A DNA stretch of 64,000 nucleotides from Acidovorax sp. KKS102. GTDB taxonomy: Bacteria; Pseudomonadota; Gammaproteobacteria; Burkholderiales; Burkholderiaceae_C. Position 1 is the stretch's first letter; each line of letters begins with the position of its first letter. The notes beneath the pieces were generated by a model. That model saw only the letters and a list, made by a program, of their open reading frames with translations, made no database searches and had not been told where the DNA came from. The stretch lies in NCBI RefSeq assembly GCF_000302535.1, contig NC_018708.1, positions 2,170,001 through 2,234,000 on the forward strand. The letters are read 5' to 3'. Made by a program: the position numbers and the translations under genes. Below, piece by piece: positions 45,144 through 54,388 of the stretch.

Positions 45144-47105
45144 CTATTGCAGCCGCTCGGTGCCCAGCGCCTTGGCCAGCCGCGCATCCAGCGGCAGCGG
45201 CTCGCCCTGCAGCCGGGCTGCGAGCAGTTCGCCGCACAGCAGCGCCAGCGTCAGCCCGCGCGCGCCCATGGCCGTGCTGGCCCACAGGCCGGGCAGCTGG
45301 GCTGCATCCACCGGGCCCACGATGGGCAGGCGGTCGGGCGCTGTGCAGCGCACGGCGGCCCAGGTGCGCAGGGCGGGGGGCTCCCCTGCGGCGGGCTGTA
45401 GAGCCGGGGCGTTCAGTGCCTGGGCGAACAAGGGTTCCAGCTGGGGGGCGATGCCGGGCAGCAGGCCCTGCAGCTTGGCCCAGTTGGTGGCGTGGGCTGC
45501 GTGGATGTCGGCATCGGTGGGCGGCAGGGCCTGCACATCGCGCTCAAAGGTGGAGCCCATCACCCAGCCTTGGTCGTCATCGGCTTGATCGCCCAGCGGG
45601 AAGCGGGGCACCAGGTTGCCGTTCCCGTTGGCCGGGAACGGAATCCATGGCAGCAGCGGCTTTGCTGGGTCGGCATGTTTGCCCCACGACACCTGCCCGC
45701 GCACCGGCTGCAGGGGCCAGCGGTGGTTCAGCAGAGCCAGGCTGCCTGCGCCCGCTGCAATGACCACGGTGGGTGCCTCGGCCAGCACCTGGCCCTGGGC
45801 ATCGAGTGCCTGCCAGGTGGTAGTGGCGGGGCCGTGCGCAGTGGAGGGTGCTTCCACACGCCGCAACTGGGCCACTGCGCAATTCCCCCGCCATTGAATG
45901 CCGGGTTGGCCCAGCAAGGCCCTGGCCAGGCGCGCCGGGCGCACCCAGCCCGCCTGGTGGTGCCAGCAGGCCGTCGCGTCAGGCGGCAACTGGGCAGCGG
46001 TCAGGGCCGCAGATGGCGCAGGCTCGCTCCAGGCGGCGCCTGGCCCTTGGGGCCAATCGGGCGACAGGCCGGGGCTGCCGTCGGTGCGGTGCTCCAGCAC
46101 GCCGCAATGCGCCCAGTCCACCCCCTCGTTCAGCAGCCAGCGGGCCTGCTCCAAGGTGGTGCGGATGCCGCTGCGCGACAAGCGCGACAGCACGCTGTCG
46201 TCGGGCGACACATGGGGGGCAAACACCCCGGCGGGCAGGGCCGATGCGCCCGCAGCGGGCTCGGGGGCCTGGTCCAGCACCGTGACCTGCCAGCCGCGCC
46301 GGGCCAGGCTGGCTGCGGTGGCCGCCCCCGCAATGCCGCCGCCGATCACGATGCAGGGGCCGGGCGTGGAGGGTTCCGGCGCGGCACCCGCCTGGCGCGA
46401 GGTGCGCGGTTCCCAGCGCGGATTGAAGGTGGCATGCAGGTTGTCGCGCTTGGGTGGCACGCCGGGCACGCGGGTCACTTCAAAGCCACATTGCGTCAGC
46501 GCATCACGCACAGCGCGGGCGATGGTCCAGGTGGCCAGGCGGGTGCCGCGCCGGCAACAGCGCGCCACGGCCTTCAGGGTGTGCAGGTCCCAGCTTTCGG
46601 GGTTGCGCTGGGGGCTGAAGCCGTCGAGGTAGATGGAGTCCACCGTCAGGTTCTGCTGGCGCAGCATGGCCTGGGTGTCGCCCACGTACAGGGTGAGCAG
46701 CACGCGGCCTTCGTCAAAACGCAGCCGGTGCACGCCTGGCAGCAGGCCCCACCATTGCTGGTGCAGTGCTTCGGCCAGCGGCGCCAGCTCGGGGTGGACC
46801 GAGGTGGCGCGCAGCAGGTCGGCTGCGCTCACGGGCCAGGCCTCGGTCGATACGAAGTGCAGCAGCGTGGGGCGCTGCGGGTCGGCCCGCCAGGCCGCCC
46901 AGGTCACCAGGAAGTTCAGGCCAAAGCCAAAACCGGTCTCCAGAATGCGCCATTGCGACTGCCCGGCCCAGGCCTCGGGCAGGCCGCAGCCGTGCAAAAA
47001 CACACGGCGGGCTTGGTCCAGGCCACCGTTTTCACTGTGGTAGCGGTCGCCGAAGCGGGGGCTGTAGGGGGTGCCGTCTGGCAGCCACTCGACGGGTTCA
47101 GTCAT
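45144..47105 (-). CDS. mnmC: tRNA 5-methylaminomethyl-2-thiouridine bifunctional enzyme MnmC
   Basis: A 653-residue bifunctional wobble-modification enzyme. The N-terminal methyltransferase half has ETGFGFGLNFLVTW and DSIYLDGFSPQRNPESW; the C-terminal FAD half has IVIGGGIAGAATAASLARRGW and QPVRGQVSWG. It converts cmnm5 groups to mnm5 in tRNA-Lys/Glu/Gln. ATG 47105 is chosen over 47138 because homologs begin near EPVEWLPDGTPYS. The upstream region is filled by repeat elements. Confidence 0.92.
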   Translation of the reverse strand: MTEPVEWLPDGTPYSPRFGDRYHSENGGLDQARRVFLHGCGLPEAWAGQSQWRILETGFGFGLNFLVTWAAWRADPQRPTLLHFVSTEAWPVSAADLLRATSVHPELAPLAEALHQQWWGLLPGVHRLRFDEGRVLLTLYVGDTQAMLRQQNLTVDSIYLDGFSPQRNPESWDLHTLKAVARCCRRGTRLATWTIARAVRDALTQCGFEVTRVPGVPPKRDNLHATFNPRWEPRTSRQAGAAPEPSTPGPCIVIGGGIAGAATAASLARRGWQVTVLDQAPEPAAGASALPAGVFAPHVSPDDSVLSRLSRSGIRTTLEQARWLLNEGVDWAHCGVLEHRTDGSPGLSPDWPQGPGAAWSEPAPSAALTAAQLPPDATACWHHQAGWVRPARLARALLGQPGIQWRGNCAVAQLRRVEAPSTAHGPATTTWQALDAQGQVLAEAPTVVIAAGAGSLALLNHRWPLQPVRGQVSWGKHADPAKPLLPWIPFPANGNGNLVPRFPLGDQADDDQGWVMGSTFERDVQALPPTDADIHAAHATNWAKLQGLLPGIAPQLEPLFAQALNAPALQPAAGEPPALRTWAAVRCTAPDRLPIVGPVDAAQLPGLWASTAMGARGLTLALLCGELLAARLQGEPLPLDARLAKALGTERLQ

Positions 47106-47146
47106 GGGGTGGGGACTGGAGGTTTGCGGCGCTTGCATCGCCCTTG

Positions 47147-47280
47147 ACCTGCGTCACTGGCGCGGCCCAGGCCAGGGCAGCCAAGCAAGGGCCGCCCCGC
47201 AGCGAGGGCTGCGTCTCCCTGCCCGTAGCGTGCAACGCTACGAGAGCGGGGGGAAGCGGCGTAGCCGCTCAGGGGGGGTA
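47147..47280 (-). repeat. Intergenic repeat family B (GC-rich hairpin element), copy 1
   Basis: On the minus strand it runs CCCCCCTGAGCGGCTACGCC, GCTTCCCCCC, a perfect CGTAGCGT/ACGCTACG hairpin (47224-47242), and then GCGGGGCGGCCCTTGCTTGG and CCAGGCCTGGGCC-like sequence. I recall this class of element as common after genes in Comamonadaceae. It directly follows the second yggX-like tail. Confidence 0.65.
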
Positions 47281-47290
47281 TTTTATTTAA

Positions 47291-47452
47291 GCGCTGGGCG
47301 GGACGTAGCCCGCCGCAGCGTCTGCGCCGCTGCCAAAGAAGTGATTTTGGCGAAACCACTTTTTGCAGCGCTGCACTTCGCGTCGCTCCGTTACGCGCTG
47401 GGCGGGACGTAGCCCGCCGCGGCGTCTGCGCCGCTGCCAAAAAAGTGGTTTT
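47291..47452 (-). repeat. Duplicated yggX 3' end (58-bp direct repeat)
   Basis: Copies at 47291-47348 and 47395-47452 differ at three sites, 104 bp apart. Both encode the peptide [18 protein letters not shown] and then a stop; including the last Ala codon the differences are all synonymous. The right-hand copy is the real gene end, the other is a detached tail. AAACCACTTTTT (47353-47364) and AAAAAGTGGTTT (47440-47451) form an inverted repeat across the interval. Confidence 0.85.
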
Positions 47453-47663
47453 CCATCTGGCGTGCCAAATACTGGCGGGCACGGGCATCGGCCAGGTTCA
47501 GCCGGTTTTCATTGACCAGCATCGTCTGGTGCTTGAGCCAGCCCGCCCAGGCTTCCTTGCTCACGCTTTCCCAGATTCGTTTGCCCAGTTCGCCGGGGTA
47601 GGGCGGAAAGTCGAGGCCTTCGGCTTCCTTGCCGAGCTTGATGCATTGAACGGTGCGTGCCAT
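47391..47663 (-). CDS. yggX: Oxidative-damage protection / Fe(II)-trafficking protein YggX
   Basis: A 90-residue YggX-family protein that protects iron-sulfur proteins from oxidation. It starts [32 protein letters not shown] and has [28 protein letters not shown], both diagnostic. Cys7 is the conserved Cys. The last 19 codons occur again downstream as a detached copy (47291-47348). Confidence 0.93.
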   Translation of the reverse strand: MARTVQCIKLGKEAEGLDFPPYPGELGKRIWESVSKEAWAGWLKHQTMLVNENRLNLADARARQYLARQMENHFFGSGADAAAGYVPPSA

Positions 47664-47822
47664 GGGAATTCCTTGTAGTGGGGGCGAGCGAAAAAAGGCT
47701 TCGCTCAGATGATTTGGATATTAAGAACTGAAATCTCAGTAGTTCCAGTTTTGAAGAGGGCCTTCCAGAATGCGTTCCATCGGTGTTTTGCACCGCAACA
47801 CATTCATAAAAGAGGCCCTTCC
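47664..47822 (+). promoter_or_regulatory. Promoter region of sbp
   Basis: An AT-rich region before sbp with ATTTGGATAT at 47712-47721 followed by TAAGAACTGAAATCTCAG, which has an imperfect GAACT/AGTTC dyad. The 10-mer ATTTGGATAT recurs in the tauD/binding-protein divergent region at 59220-59229. A CysB-family site is inferred. Confidence 0.35.
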
Positions 47823-48845
47823 ATGAACTTTCGCCGCGACTTTATCAAGTTTCCCTTCGCCGCCGCCCTGGTGGGCAGTTTGGCCCTGACGGCATTGCCG
47901 TCGTTTGCGCAGTCGGTGACGCTGCTCAATGTGTCGTACGACCCGACGCGCGAGCTGTATGTGGACTTCAACCAGGCCTTTGCCAAGCACTGGAAGGCCA
48001 AGACCGGCCAGGACGTGATCATCAAACAAAGCCACGGCGGCTCGGGCAAGCAGGCCCGCTCCATCATCGACGGGCTGGACGCCGACGTGGCCACGCTGGC
48101 CCTGGCGGGCGACACCGATGCGCTGCACACCAACGGCGGCTGGATCCCCAAAGACTGGCAAAAGCGCCTGCCGCACAACAGCTCGCCCTACACCTCCACC
48201 ATCGTGCTGGTGGTGCGCCAAGGCAATCCCAAGGGCATCAAGGATTGGGACGACCTGGTGCGCCCCGATGTGAAGGTGATCACGCCCAACCCCAAGACCT
48301 CCGGCGGCGCGCGCTGGAACTACCTGGCCGCGTGGGAATTTGCCAAGCGCAAATACGGTGGTGACGCCAAGGCCAAGGACTTCGTCGCCAAGCTGTATGG
48401 CAACGTGCCCGTGCTGGACACCGGCGCGCGCGGCTCCACCATCACGTTTGCGCAGCGCAACCAGGGCGATGTGCTGATCGCCTGGGAGAACGAGGCCTAC
48501 CTGCTCGAGAAAGAGTTCGGCACCAAGTTCGACGTGATCGCCCCCTCGATCTCCATCCTGGCCGAGCCTGCTGTCTCGGTGGTGGACAAGAACGTGGACA
48601 AGAAGGGCACCCGTGCCGTGGCCGAGGCCTACCTGCAGTACCTGTACACCGAAGAGGGCCAGGACATTGCGGGCAAACATTTCTACCGCCCCGCCGTGTC
48701 TGAAAAGGCCAAGGCCAAGTACGCCAAGCAGTTCCCCAAGCTGAACCTGTTCACCATCAACGATGCGTTCGGTGGCTGGGACAAGGCGGCCAAGGAACAC
48801 TTTGCGGACAACGCCAGTTTTGACCAGATCTACACCCGCAAGTAG
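47823..48845 (+). CDS. sbp: Periplasmic sulfate-binding protein Sbp
   Basis: A 340-residue sulfate/thiosulfate-binding protein with a signal peptide (residues 1-29, ending LPSFAQ). Family segments are [63 protein letters not shown] and '[29 protein letters not shown]'. ATG 47823 has AGAGG upstream. No cysTWA transporter genes follow; they must be elsewhere. It heads the rightward sulfur-source region. Confidence 0.94.
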   Translation: MNFRRDFIKFPFAAALVGSLALTALPSFAQSVTLLNVSYDPTRELYVDFNQAFAKHWKAKTGQDVIIKQSHGGSGKQARSIIDGLDADVATLALAGDTDALHTNGGWIPKDWQKRLPHNSSPYTSTIVLVVRQGNPKGIKDWDDLVRPDVKVITPNPKTSGGARWNYLAAWEFAKRKYGGDAKAKDFVAKLYGNVPVLDTGARGSTITFAQRNQGDVLIAWENEAYLLEKEFGTKFDVIAPSISILAEPAVSVVDKNVDKKGTRAVAEAYLQYLYTEEGQDIAGKHFYRPAVSEKAKAKYAKQFPKLNLFTINDAFGGWDKAAKEHFADNASFDQIYTRK

Positions 48846-48966
48846 GTAAGCCAGCCAGTCCACCCGCCTTTCGTGTGCGGGGGGATGGCGCCCTGTCTCT
48901 GTTCAACAAGCCAGGCCCCAGCGGGCGGGGCGGGGCGTTGCTCGCCCTTTTTGAATGAAAACAGGC

Positions 48967-49013
48967 CCAAGCGCTAGTCAAACATGCGCTGACAGCTATC
49001 AAAACCATAGTAT
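48967..49013 (-). repeat. Dispersed repeat family A, copy before ssuE
   Basis: A reverse-orientation copy (CAAGCGCTAGTCAAACATGC then GCTGACAGCTATCAAAACCATAG) that ends 17 bp before the ssuE ATG, so it makes up much of the ssuE leader. Confidence 0.8.
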
Positions 49014-49029
49014 TCAAGGAATCCACACC

Positions 49030-49620
49030 ATGTCAGCCTTGCTCATCGCCGGCAGCCCCTCGGAGCGCTCCCGCTCCGCCGCCTTGCTCGACGCCGTGGC
49101 CCAGCGCCTCTCGGTGCGCGGTGCGCTGGTGGACCGCATCCACATCCGTGACCTCTCGCCCCAGGCGCTGCTGCTGGCCGACTTTGGGCACCCCACGGTG
49201 GTCAGCGCCATCGACCAGGTGGCCGATGCCAGTGTGCTGGTGGTGGCCACGCCCGTCTACAAGGCGGCCTACAGCGGCGTGCTCAAGGTTTTTCTGGACC
49301 TGCTGCCGCAAACCGCCCTCAAGGGCAAGACCGTGCTGCCGTTGGCCACGGGTGGCAGCCCGCACCACATGCTGGCGCTGGACTACGCGCTGCGCCCCGT
49401 GCTGCAGTCGCTGGGCGCCAAAAGCATCCTGCCCGGCATCTACGCCACCGACTCGCAGGTCACGCTGACGCCCGAGGGCACCTACCACGTGCAGGCTGAC
49501 ATTGCCGCCCGACTGGACGACGCGGTGAACGTGCTGGTGACCGAAACCCTGCGCCCATCACCCGCCCAGGCCACGCGGTTTGCGCCGGTCAACTTCGCTG
49601 ACGTGCGATGTAGCGTCTGA
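49030..49620 (+). CDS. ssuE: NAD(P)H-dependent FMN reductase SsuE
   Basis: A 196-residue flavodoxin-like FMN reductase that supplies FMNH2 to SsuD. Features are AGSPSERSRS at the start, VATPVYKAAYSGVLKVFLDLLPQ and TGGSPHHMLALDYALRPVL. It is the first ssu gene (ssuE-A-D-VOC-C-B-F). ATG 49030 is supported by homologs; the upstream ORF extension comes from repeat sequence. Confidence 0.94.
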   Translation: MSALLIAGSPSERSRSAALLDAVAQRLSVRGALVDRIHIRDLSPQALLLADFGHPTVVSAIDQVADASVLVVATPVYKAAYSGVLKVFLDLLPQTALKGKTVLPLATGGSPHHMLALDYALRPVLQSLGAKSILPGIYATDSQVTLTPEGTYHVQADIAARLDDAVNVLVTETLRPSPAQATRFAPVNFADVRCSV

Positions 49621-49629
49621 CGCTGGCCC

Positions 49630-49654
49630 GGCACTGCGGCAGGCCCGCAGTGCC
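49630..49654 (+). terminator. Intercistronic hairpin between ssuE and ssuA
   Basis: GGCACTGCGG and CCGCAGTGCC form a perfect 10-bp stem ten bases after the ssuE stop. A pyrimidine-rich stretch follows but no clean T run, so it may only reduce read-through or stabilise the ssuE message. Confidence 0.45.
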
Positions 49655-49791
49655 AGCGCCACCTTCCTTCCCCCTTCATTTATTTCCATTTTTGATTTTT
49701 GCTGCGCCGGGTGCGCGGGCAGGGCGGTGTGCCGCCTGCTGTCAGCCCGCCCGGTGATCCCCTCGCCCGATTTGCTGCTGGAACCTGCACC

Positions 49792-50769
49792 ATGAACGAA
49801 CTGAACCGCTTCTCCCTGCAACGCCGCCACCTGCTGGCCGCCAGTGCTGCCACTGCCGCTGCTGCGGCGCTCCCCGCCACCTCTTGGGCTCAGGCCTCGG
49901 GCGCGCCCCGCGTGCTGCGCGTGGGCCACCAAAAGGGCTGGCTCTCCATCCTGAAGGGCCGCGGCACGCTCGAAAAACGTCTCGCCCCGCTGGGCGTCAA
50001 GGTCACCTGGACCGAATTCAACGCCGGCCCCGTGCAGCTCGAAGCGCTCAACGTCGGCTCCATCGACTTTGGCGACGTGGGCGAAGCCCCACCCATCTTT
50101 GCCCAGGCCGCTGGCGCGCCGCTGGTGTACGCCGGTGCCACGGTGCCGCGCCCCGCACTGGAGGCGGTGATCGTGCCCAAGGACTCGCCCATCCGCAGCG
50201 TGGCCGATTTGAAGGGCAAGCGCGTGGCCTACAACAAGGGCTCCAACGTGCAGTACTTCCTGGTCAAGCTGCTGGAGAAAAACGGCCTGAAGTACGGCGA
50301 CGTGCAATCCGTCTTCCTGGCCCCGGCCGATGCGCGGGCCGCGTTTGAAAAGGGTGCGGTCGATGCCTGGATCATCTGGGACCCGTTCCTGGCCGCTGCG
50401 CAAAAGACGCTCGACGCCCGCCTGCTGGCCGACGCCACGGGCGTGGTCAACAACCGCGCTTACTACTTCACTTCGCGCGACTTTGCGACCCGGAACACCG
50501 ATGTGCTGCGCATCGCGATCGAAGAGGTCAACGCCATCGACACCTGGGCGTCCAAGAACAAGGAAGCCGCCGCCGCCGAGCTGTCGGCCGTGCTGGGCCT
50601 CGACAAATCCATCACCGAGCTGTACCTGAACCGCGCCCGTTTCGGCACGGCCCCGGTCACGCGCGAAATCCTGGCCGAGCAGCAGGCGATTGCAGACACC
50701 TTCTTCGACCTGAAGCTCATCCCCAAAAAGCTCAACCTGCTGCACGCCGCGCCGGTCGATCTGCTGTAA
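49792..50769 (+). CDS. ssuA: Aliphatic sulfonate-binding protein SsuA
   Basis: A 325-residue periplasmic binding protein with a twin-arginine-like signal (LQRRHLLAASAATAAAAALP). Family features are VLRVGHQKGWLSILKGRGTLEKRL, VTWTEFNAGPVQLEALNVGSIDFGDVGEAPPIFA, VIVPKDSPI and VDAWIIWDPFLAAAQ. It delivers alkanesulfonates to SsuBC. It follows ssuE after a 171-bp gap with a hairpin. Confidence 0.93.
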   Translation: MNELNRFSLQRRHLLAASAATAAAAALPATSWAQASGAPRVLRVGHQKGWLSILKGRGTLEKRLAPLGVKVTWTEFNAGPVQLEALNVGSIDFGDVGEAPPIFAQAAGAPLVYAGATVPRPALEAVIVPKDSPIRSVADLKGKRVAYNKGSNVQYFLVKLLEKNGLKYGDVQSVFLAPADARAAFEKGAVDAWIIWDPFLAAAQKTLDARLLADATGVVNNRAYYFTSRDFATRNTDVLRIAIEEVNAIDTWASKNKEAAAAELSAVLGLDKSITELYLNRARFGTAPVTREILAEQQAIADTFFDLKLIPKKLNLLHAAPVDLL

Positions 50770-50810
50770 CCCCACGACCAAGACCGTCAACACGTTCCAA
50801 GGAGTTGCCC

Positions 50811-50951
50811 ATGCCTGCCCCCATGCCTTTCCCGTTGCACGCCCAACTGCGGCGCGTGCTGTGCGTCACGGCCGCCGCCTGGGGGCTGAGCCTGCAGCAG
50901 CGACGCGGGGCCCTGCGCGCGCCCCAGTTCGGCTTTGCCATCTCTTACTGA
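50811..50951 (+). CDS. 46-residue ORF between ssuA and ssuD
   Basis: A short ORF with a good Shine-Dalgarno (AAGGAG 50799-50804, 6 bp before ATG). The product is cationic with a hydrophobic middle ([16 protein letters not shown]) and ends GFAISY. It is not a known protein to me. It could be a small membrane peptide or a leader ORF acting on ssuD expression. The stop is 47 bp before the ssuD ATG. Lack of homolog data leaves it uncertain. Confidence 0.4.
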   Translation: MPAPMPFPLHAQLRRVLCVTAAAWGLSLQQRRGALRAPQFGFAISY

Positions 50952-50997
50952 TCCCGTACGGACCTCGCTGAGATCCCGCTTTGAGAAGACCTGTGCC

Positions 50998-52161
50998 ATG
51001 CAAATTTTCTGGTTCATTCCCACCCACGGCGACAGCCGCTACCTTGGCACCGCCAAAGGCGCACGCCAGCTCAGCCATGACTACCTCCAACAGGTGGCGG
51101 TGGCCGCCGACAGCCTGGGCTACGAGGGCGTTTTGATCCCCACCGGGCGCTCTTGCGAAGACCCCTGGGTGGTTGCATCCAGCCTGATCGCCGTGACCAA
51201 GAGGCTCAAATTTTTGGTGGCCGTGCGCCCCGGCCTGCACCAGCCCGCGCTGGCTGCGCGCATGGCGGCTACGTTCGACCGGCTCTCGGGCGGGCGATTG
51301 CTTATCAACCTGGTGACCGGTGGCGACCAGACCGAGCTGGAGGGCGACGGCGTGTTTCTGGACCACGCCACGCGCTACGAGCAGTCCGCCGAGTTCATCC
51401 GCATCTGGCGCGAGATCCTCGCGCGCAGCCACAGCGGTGAATCGTTCGACTATGACGGCCAGCACCTCAGCGTGAAGGGCGCCAAGCTGCTGTTTCCGCC
51501 CCTGCAGCAGCCGCACCCGCCGGTGTACTTTGGGGGCTCGTCCGACGCCGCCCACGACCTGGCGGCCGAGCAGGTCGAGACCTACCTGACCTGGGGCGAG
51601 CCGCCTGCCGAAGTGGCCAAGAAGGTGGCCGACGTGCGCGCCCGTGCTGCAAAACATGGTCGCACCGTGAAGTTCGGCATCCGCCTGCACGTCATCGTGC
51701 GCGAGACCGAAGACCAGGCCTGGCAGGCCGCCGAAGAACTCATCAGCCATGTGGACGACGTGACCGTGGCACGTGCGCAGGCCGTGTTTGCGCGCATGGA
51801 TTCCGAAGGCCAGCGCCGCATGGCCCAGCTGCATGCTGCTGGTGTGAAGCGCACGCGGGCCGACCTGGAGATCAGCCCCAACCTCTGGGCTGGTGTGGGT
51901 CTGGTGCGGGGCGGTGCAGGCACGGCGCTGGTGGGCGACCCGCAGACCGTGGCCACGCGCATCGAGGAATACGCCGCGCTGGGGCTCGACACCTTTGTGC
52001 TGTCCGGCTACCCACACCTGGAAGAGGCCTACCGCTTTGCCGAGCTGGTGTTCCCGCTGCTGCCCGTGGGTGTGCGCGAGAAACTTGCGGGCGGCAACCC
52101 GCTGGGCCCGTTTGGCGAAACCGTGGCCAATGACTTTGTGCCGCGCGCATCGCAAAGCTGA
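50998..52161 (+). CDS. ssuD: FMNH2-dependent alkanesulfonate monooxygenase SsuD
   Basis: A 387-residue luciferase-like monooxygenase that releases sulfite and an aldehyde from alkanesulfonates. It starts [17 protein letters not shown] and has [15 protein letters not shown] [12 protein letters not shown], '[30 protein letters not shown]', [26 protein letters not shown] and [23 protein letters not shown], all typical. Its partner is SsuE. Confidence 0.95.
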   Translation: MQIFWFIPTHGDSRYLGTAKGARQLSHDYLQQVAVAADSLGYEGVLIPTGRSCEDPWVVASSLIAVTKRLKFLVAVRPGLHQPALAARMAATFDRLSGGRLLINLVTGGDQTELEGDGVFLDHATRYEQSAEFIRIWREILARSHSGESFDYDGQHLSVKGAKLLFPPLQQPHPPVYFGGSSDAAHDLAAEQVETYLTWGEPPAEVAKKVADVRARAAKHGRTVKFGIRLHVIVRETEDQAWQAAEELISHVDDVTVARAQAVFARMDSEGQRRMAQLHAAGVKRTRADLEISPNLWAGVGLVRGGAGTALVGDPQTVATRIEEYAALGLDTFVLSGYPHLEEAYRFAELVFPLLPVGVREKLAGGNPLGPFGETVANDFVPRASQS

Positions 52162-52187
52162 GCGCAGCGCTGCCCAGGAGACCGCCC

Positions 52188-52565
52188 ATGTCCATCCAGT
52201 CCATCAACCATGTGCAGCTGCCGTTCCCGGCCGGTGCCGAGGCGCCCATCCGGCGCTTTTACAGCAGCCTGCTGGGCCTGCCCGAGGTGCGACTGAACGC
52301 CAGCAAGGCCCTGCGTTTTGTGGCCGGCACGCAGCGCATCGACCTGGTGCCTACCGAGCACTGGCAGCCCGCACCCGCCGTGTCGCACCTGGCCTTTGAG
52401 GTGCAGGACCTGCCCGCACTGCGCCACCGCCTGCTGCAGGCCGAACTGCCGCTGGTGGAAAACCGTGCGCTGCCTGGCTACCTGCGCTTTTACGTCAAGG
52501 ACCCCGCTGGCAACCAGCTGGAGTTCTTGGAGCCCGACAACGATCCCCAGGAAATATCGCCATGA
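52188..52565 (+). CDS. VOC/glyoxalase-fold protein inside the ssu operon
   Basis: A 125-residue vicinal-oxygen-chelate protein with paired beta-alpha-beta units. INHVQLPFPAG carries a first His, VSHLAFEVQDL a second, and QLEFLEPD a terminal Glu, the usual metal positions of the fold. It lies between ssuD and ssuC with an ATGA overlap to ssuC, so it belongs to the operon. The ssuEADCBF operon known from Pseudomonas lacks it. It may process the aldehyde made by SsuD or a sulfonated substrate; that is a guess. Confidence 0.82.
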   Translation: MSIQSINHVQLPFPAGAEAPIRRFYSSLLGLPEVRLNASKALRFVAGTQRIDLVPTEHWQPAPAVSHLAFEVQDLPALRHRLLQAELPLVENRALPGYLRFYVKDPAGNQLEFLEPDNDPQEISP

Positions 52566-53446
52566 CACAGGCCCAGACAACCGCAGTCCCCGTGCGCGAG
52601 CTGCAGGTCTCGCCACCCATTGCGGACACCATCGACCATCCGCTCGACGGCCCCCTTCTGCCCGCACCTGTGGCCCGATTTTTTGCCAGCGTGGCGCGGC
52701 GCCTGCTGCCATGGGCCGTGCCGGTGGGCCTCATCGTGCTGTGGCAGATCGCCTCGTCGCAAGGCTGGCTCTCCACCCGCGTGCTGCCCGCGCCGCTGGA
52801 GGTGGTGAAGGCCGCCTGGACCTTGACCCTGTCGGGCGAACTGTGGACGCACGTCAAGGTCAGCGCCGGCCGTGCGCTGGCCGGGCTGGCGATTGGCGGC
52901 GGCCTGGGGCTGCTGCTGGGCCTGCTGACCGGCTCGGTCAAGCTGTTCGAGACGCTGCTCGACTCCACCATCCAGATGGTGCGCAACATTCCCGCACTGG
53001 CGCTCATTCCGCTGGTGATCCTGTGGTTTGGCATCGATGAATCGGCCAAGCTGTTCCTCATCAGCGTGTCGGTGTTCTTCCCGATCTACCTCAACACCTT
53101 CCACGGCATCCGCAATGTGGACCCGGGCCTGATCGAGATGGGCCGCACCTACGGCCTGGGGCGCTGGCAGCTGTACCAGCAAATCATCCTGCCCGGCGCG
53201 CTCTCCAGCATCCTGGTGGGCCTGCGCTTCTCGCTGGGCCTGATGTGGGTGATCCTGATCGTGGCCGAAACCATCTCGGCGCAGGCGGGCATCGGCTACC
53301 TCACGATGAATGCACGCGAGTTTCTGCAGACCGACATCGTGCTCGTGGGCATCTTGCTCTACGCGCTGCTGGGCAAGCTGGCCGATGTGTTTGCCAAGGG
53401 GCTCGAACGTTACTGGCTGCGCTGGCATCCCGGTTACCAGGCTTGA
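52562..53446 (+). CDS. ssuC: Aliphatic sulfonate ABC transporter permease SsuC
   Basis: A 294-residue inner-membrane permease of the SsuC/TauC family. After a polar N-terminus (about 35 residues) it has about six membrane segments and the EAA-type loop 'VDPGLIEMGRTYGLGRWQLYQQIILPGAL'. It overlaps the VOC gene by 4 bp (ATGA). Confidence 0.93.
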   Translation: MTQAQTTAVPVRELQVSPPIADTIDHPLDGPLLPAPVARFFASVARRLLPWAVPVGLIVLWQIASSQGWLSTRVLPAPLEVVKAAWTLTLSGELWTHVKVSAGRALAGLAIGGGLGLLLGLLTGSVKLFETLLDSTIQMVRNIPALALIPLVILWFGIDESAKLFLISVSVFFPIYLNTFHGIRNVDPGLIEMGRTYGLGRWQLYQQIILPGALSSILVGLRFSLGLMWVILIVAETISAQAGIGYLTMNAREFLQTDIVLVGILLYALLGKLADVFAKGLERYWLRWHPGYQA

Positions 53447-53469
53447 TGCTTCACGCTTGAATACTCACA

Positions 53470-53503
53470 TTTTTATAGCTGCTGGCGCAATAGCCACTAG
53501 CGC
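53470..53503 (+). repeat. Dispersed repeat family A, copy supplying the ssuB Shine-Dalgarno
   Basis: A forward copy (TTTTTATAGCTGCTGGCGCA, ACTAGCGCAGGAGAC). The family's GCGCTTGG position here reads GCGCAGGAG, which is the Shine-Dalgarno for the TTG start of ssuB at 53515. Confidence 0.75.
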
Positions 53504-53514
53504 AGGAGACTTTT

Positions 53515-54324
53515 TTGACCACAAGTTCATCTTTGCAACCCCAGGGCGTGCGCCTGGAAGTGTGCGGCGTGGACAAACGCTACGGCGCGCGCAATGTGCT
53601 CCAGAAGGCCGACCTGGTCATCGAACCCGGCCAGTTCGTCGCCATCGTGGGCCGCAGCGGCTGCGGCAAGAGCACGTTGCTGCGCCTGGTGGCGGGCCTG
53701 GAGTCCGTCTCGGGCGGCGCGATCCGCATCGATGGCAAAGACATCGACGGCCTGAGCAGTGACACCCGCATCATGTTCCAGGACTCGCGCCTGCTGCCCT
53801 GGAAGCGCGTGGCCGACAACGTGGCCCTGGGCCTACCGCCCGAGCGGCGCGGCGCTGCGGCTGATGTGCTGGCACGCGTGGGGCTGGGCGACCGTTTGAC
53901 CGAGTGGCCGGCACGCCTGTCGGGCGGCCAACGTCAGCGCGTGGCCCTGGCACGTGCCCTGGTGCACAACCCGCGTCTGCTGCTGCTCGACGAGCCGCTG
54001 GGCGCACTGGATGCGCTGACGCGCATCGAGATGCACCGCCTGATCGAAGGCCTGTGGCGCACCAGCGGCTTTACCGCGCTGCTGGTGACCCACGACGTGC
54101 AGGAGGCCGTGGCCCTGGCCGACCGCGTGATCCTGATCGAGGACGGTCAGATTGCGCTGGACCAGCGCATCGATCTGCCACGCCCCCGCTCGCACGGCGA
54201 CGCCGCGTTTGCCGCCATCGAAAAACGCATCTTGGACCGCGTGCTGCAAAAGCCCGATGGCGCCCCGGCGCACGAAGCCCCTTGGCCGGGTGTACCTGCG
54301 CACGGGTTGCGCTGGGCCGTGTGA
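53515..54324 (+). CDS. ssuB: Aliphatic sulfonate ABC transporter ATPase SsuB
   Basis: A 269-residue ABC ATPase: Walker [11 protein letters not shown]-loop [10 protein letters not shown], signature LSGGQRQR, Walker [13 protein letters not shown] and His switch LVTHDVQEA. The start is TTG 53515, 7 bp after AGGAG contributed by repeat sequence. It pairs with SsuC and SsuA. Confidence 0.93.
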   Translation: MTTSSSLQPQGVRLEVCGVDKRYGARNVLQKADLVIEPGQFVAIVGRSGCGKSTLLRLVAGLESVSGGAIRIDGKDIDGLSSDTRIMFQDSRLLPWKRVADNVALGLPPERRGAAADVLARVGLGDRLTEWPARLSGGQRQRVALARALVHNPRLLLLDEPLGALDALTRIEMHRLIEGLWRTSGFTALLVTHDVQEAVALADRVILIEDGQIALDQRIDLPRPRSHGDAAFAAIEKRILDRVLQKPDGAPAHEAPWPGVPAHGLRWAV

Positions 54325-54388
54325 GCTTTCACCTCTTTCCTCTTCACCCCTTTTCTTTTTCTTTCAACGGACTTTTTAGGAGAATCCC

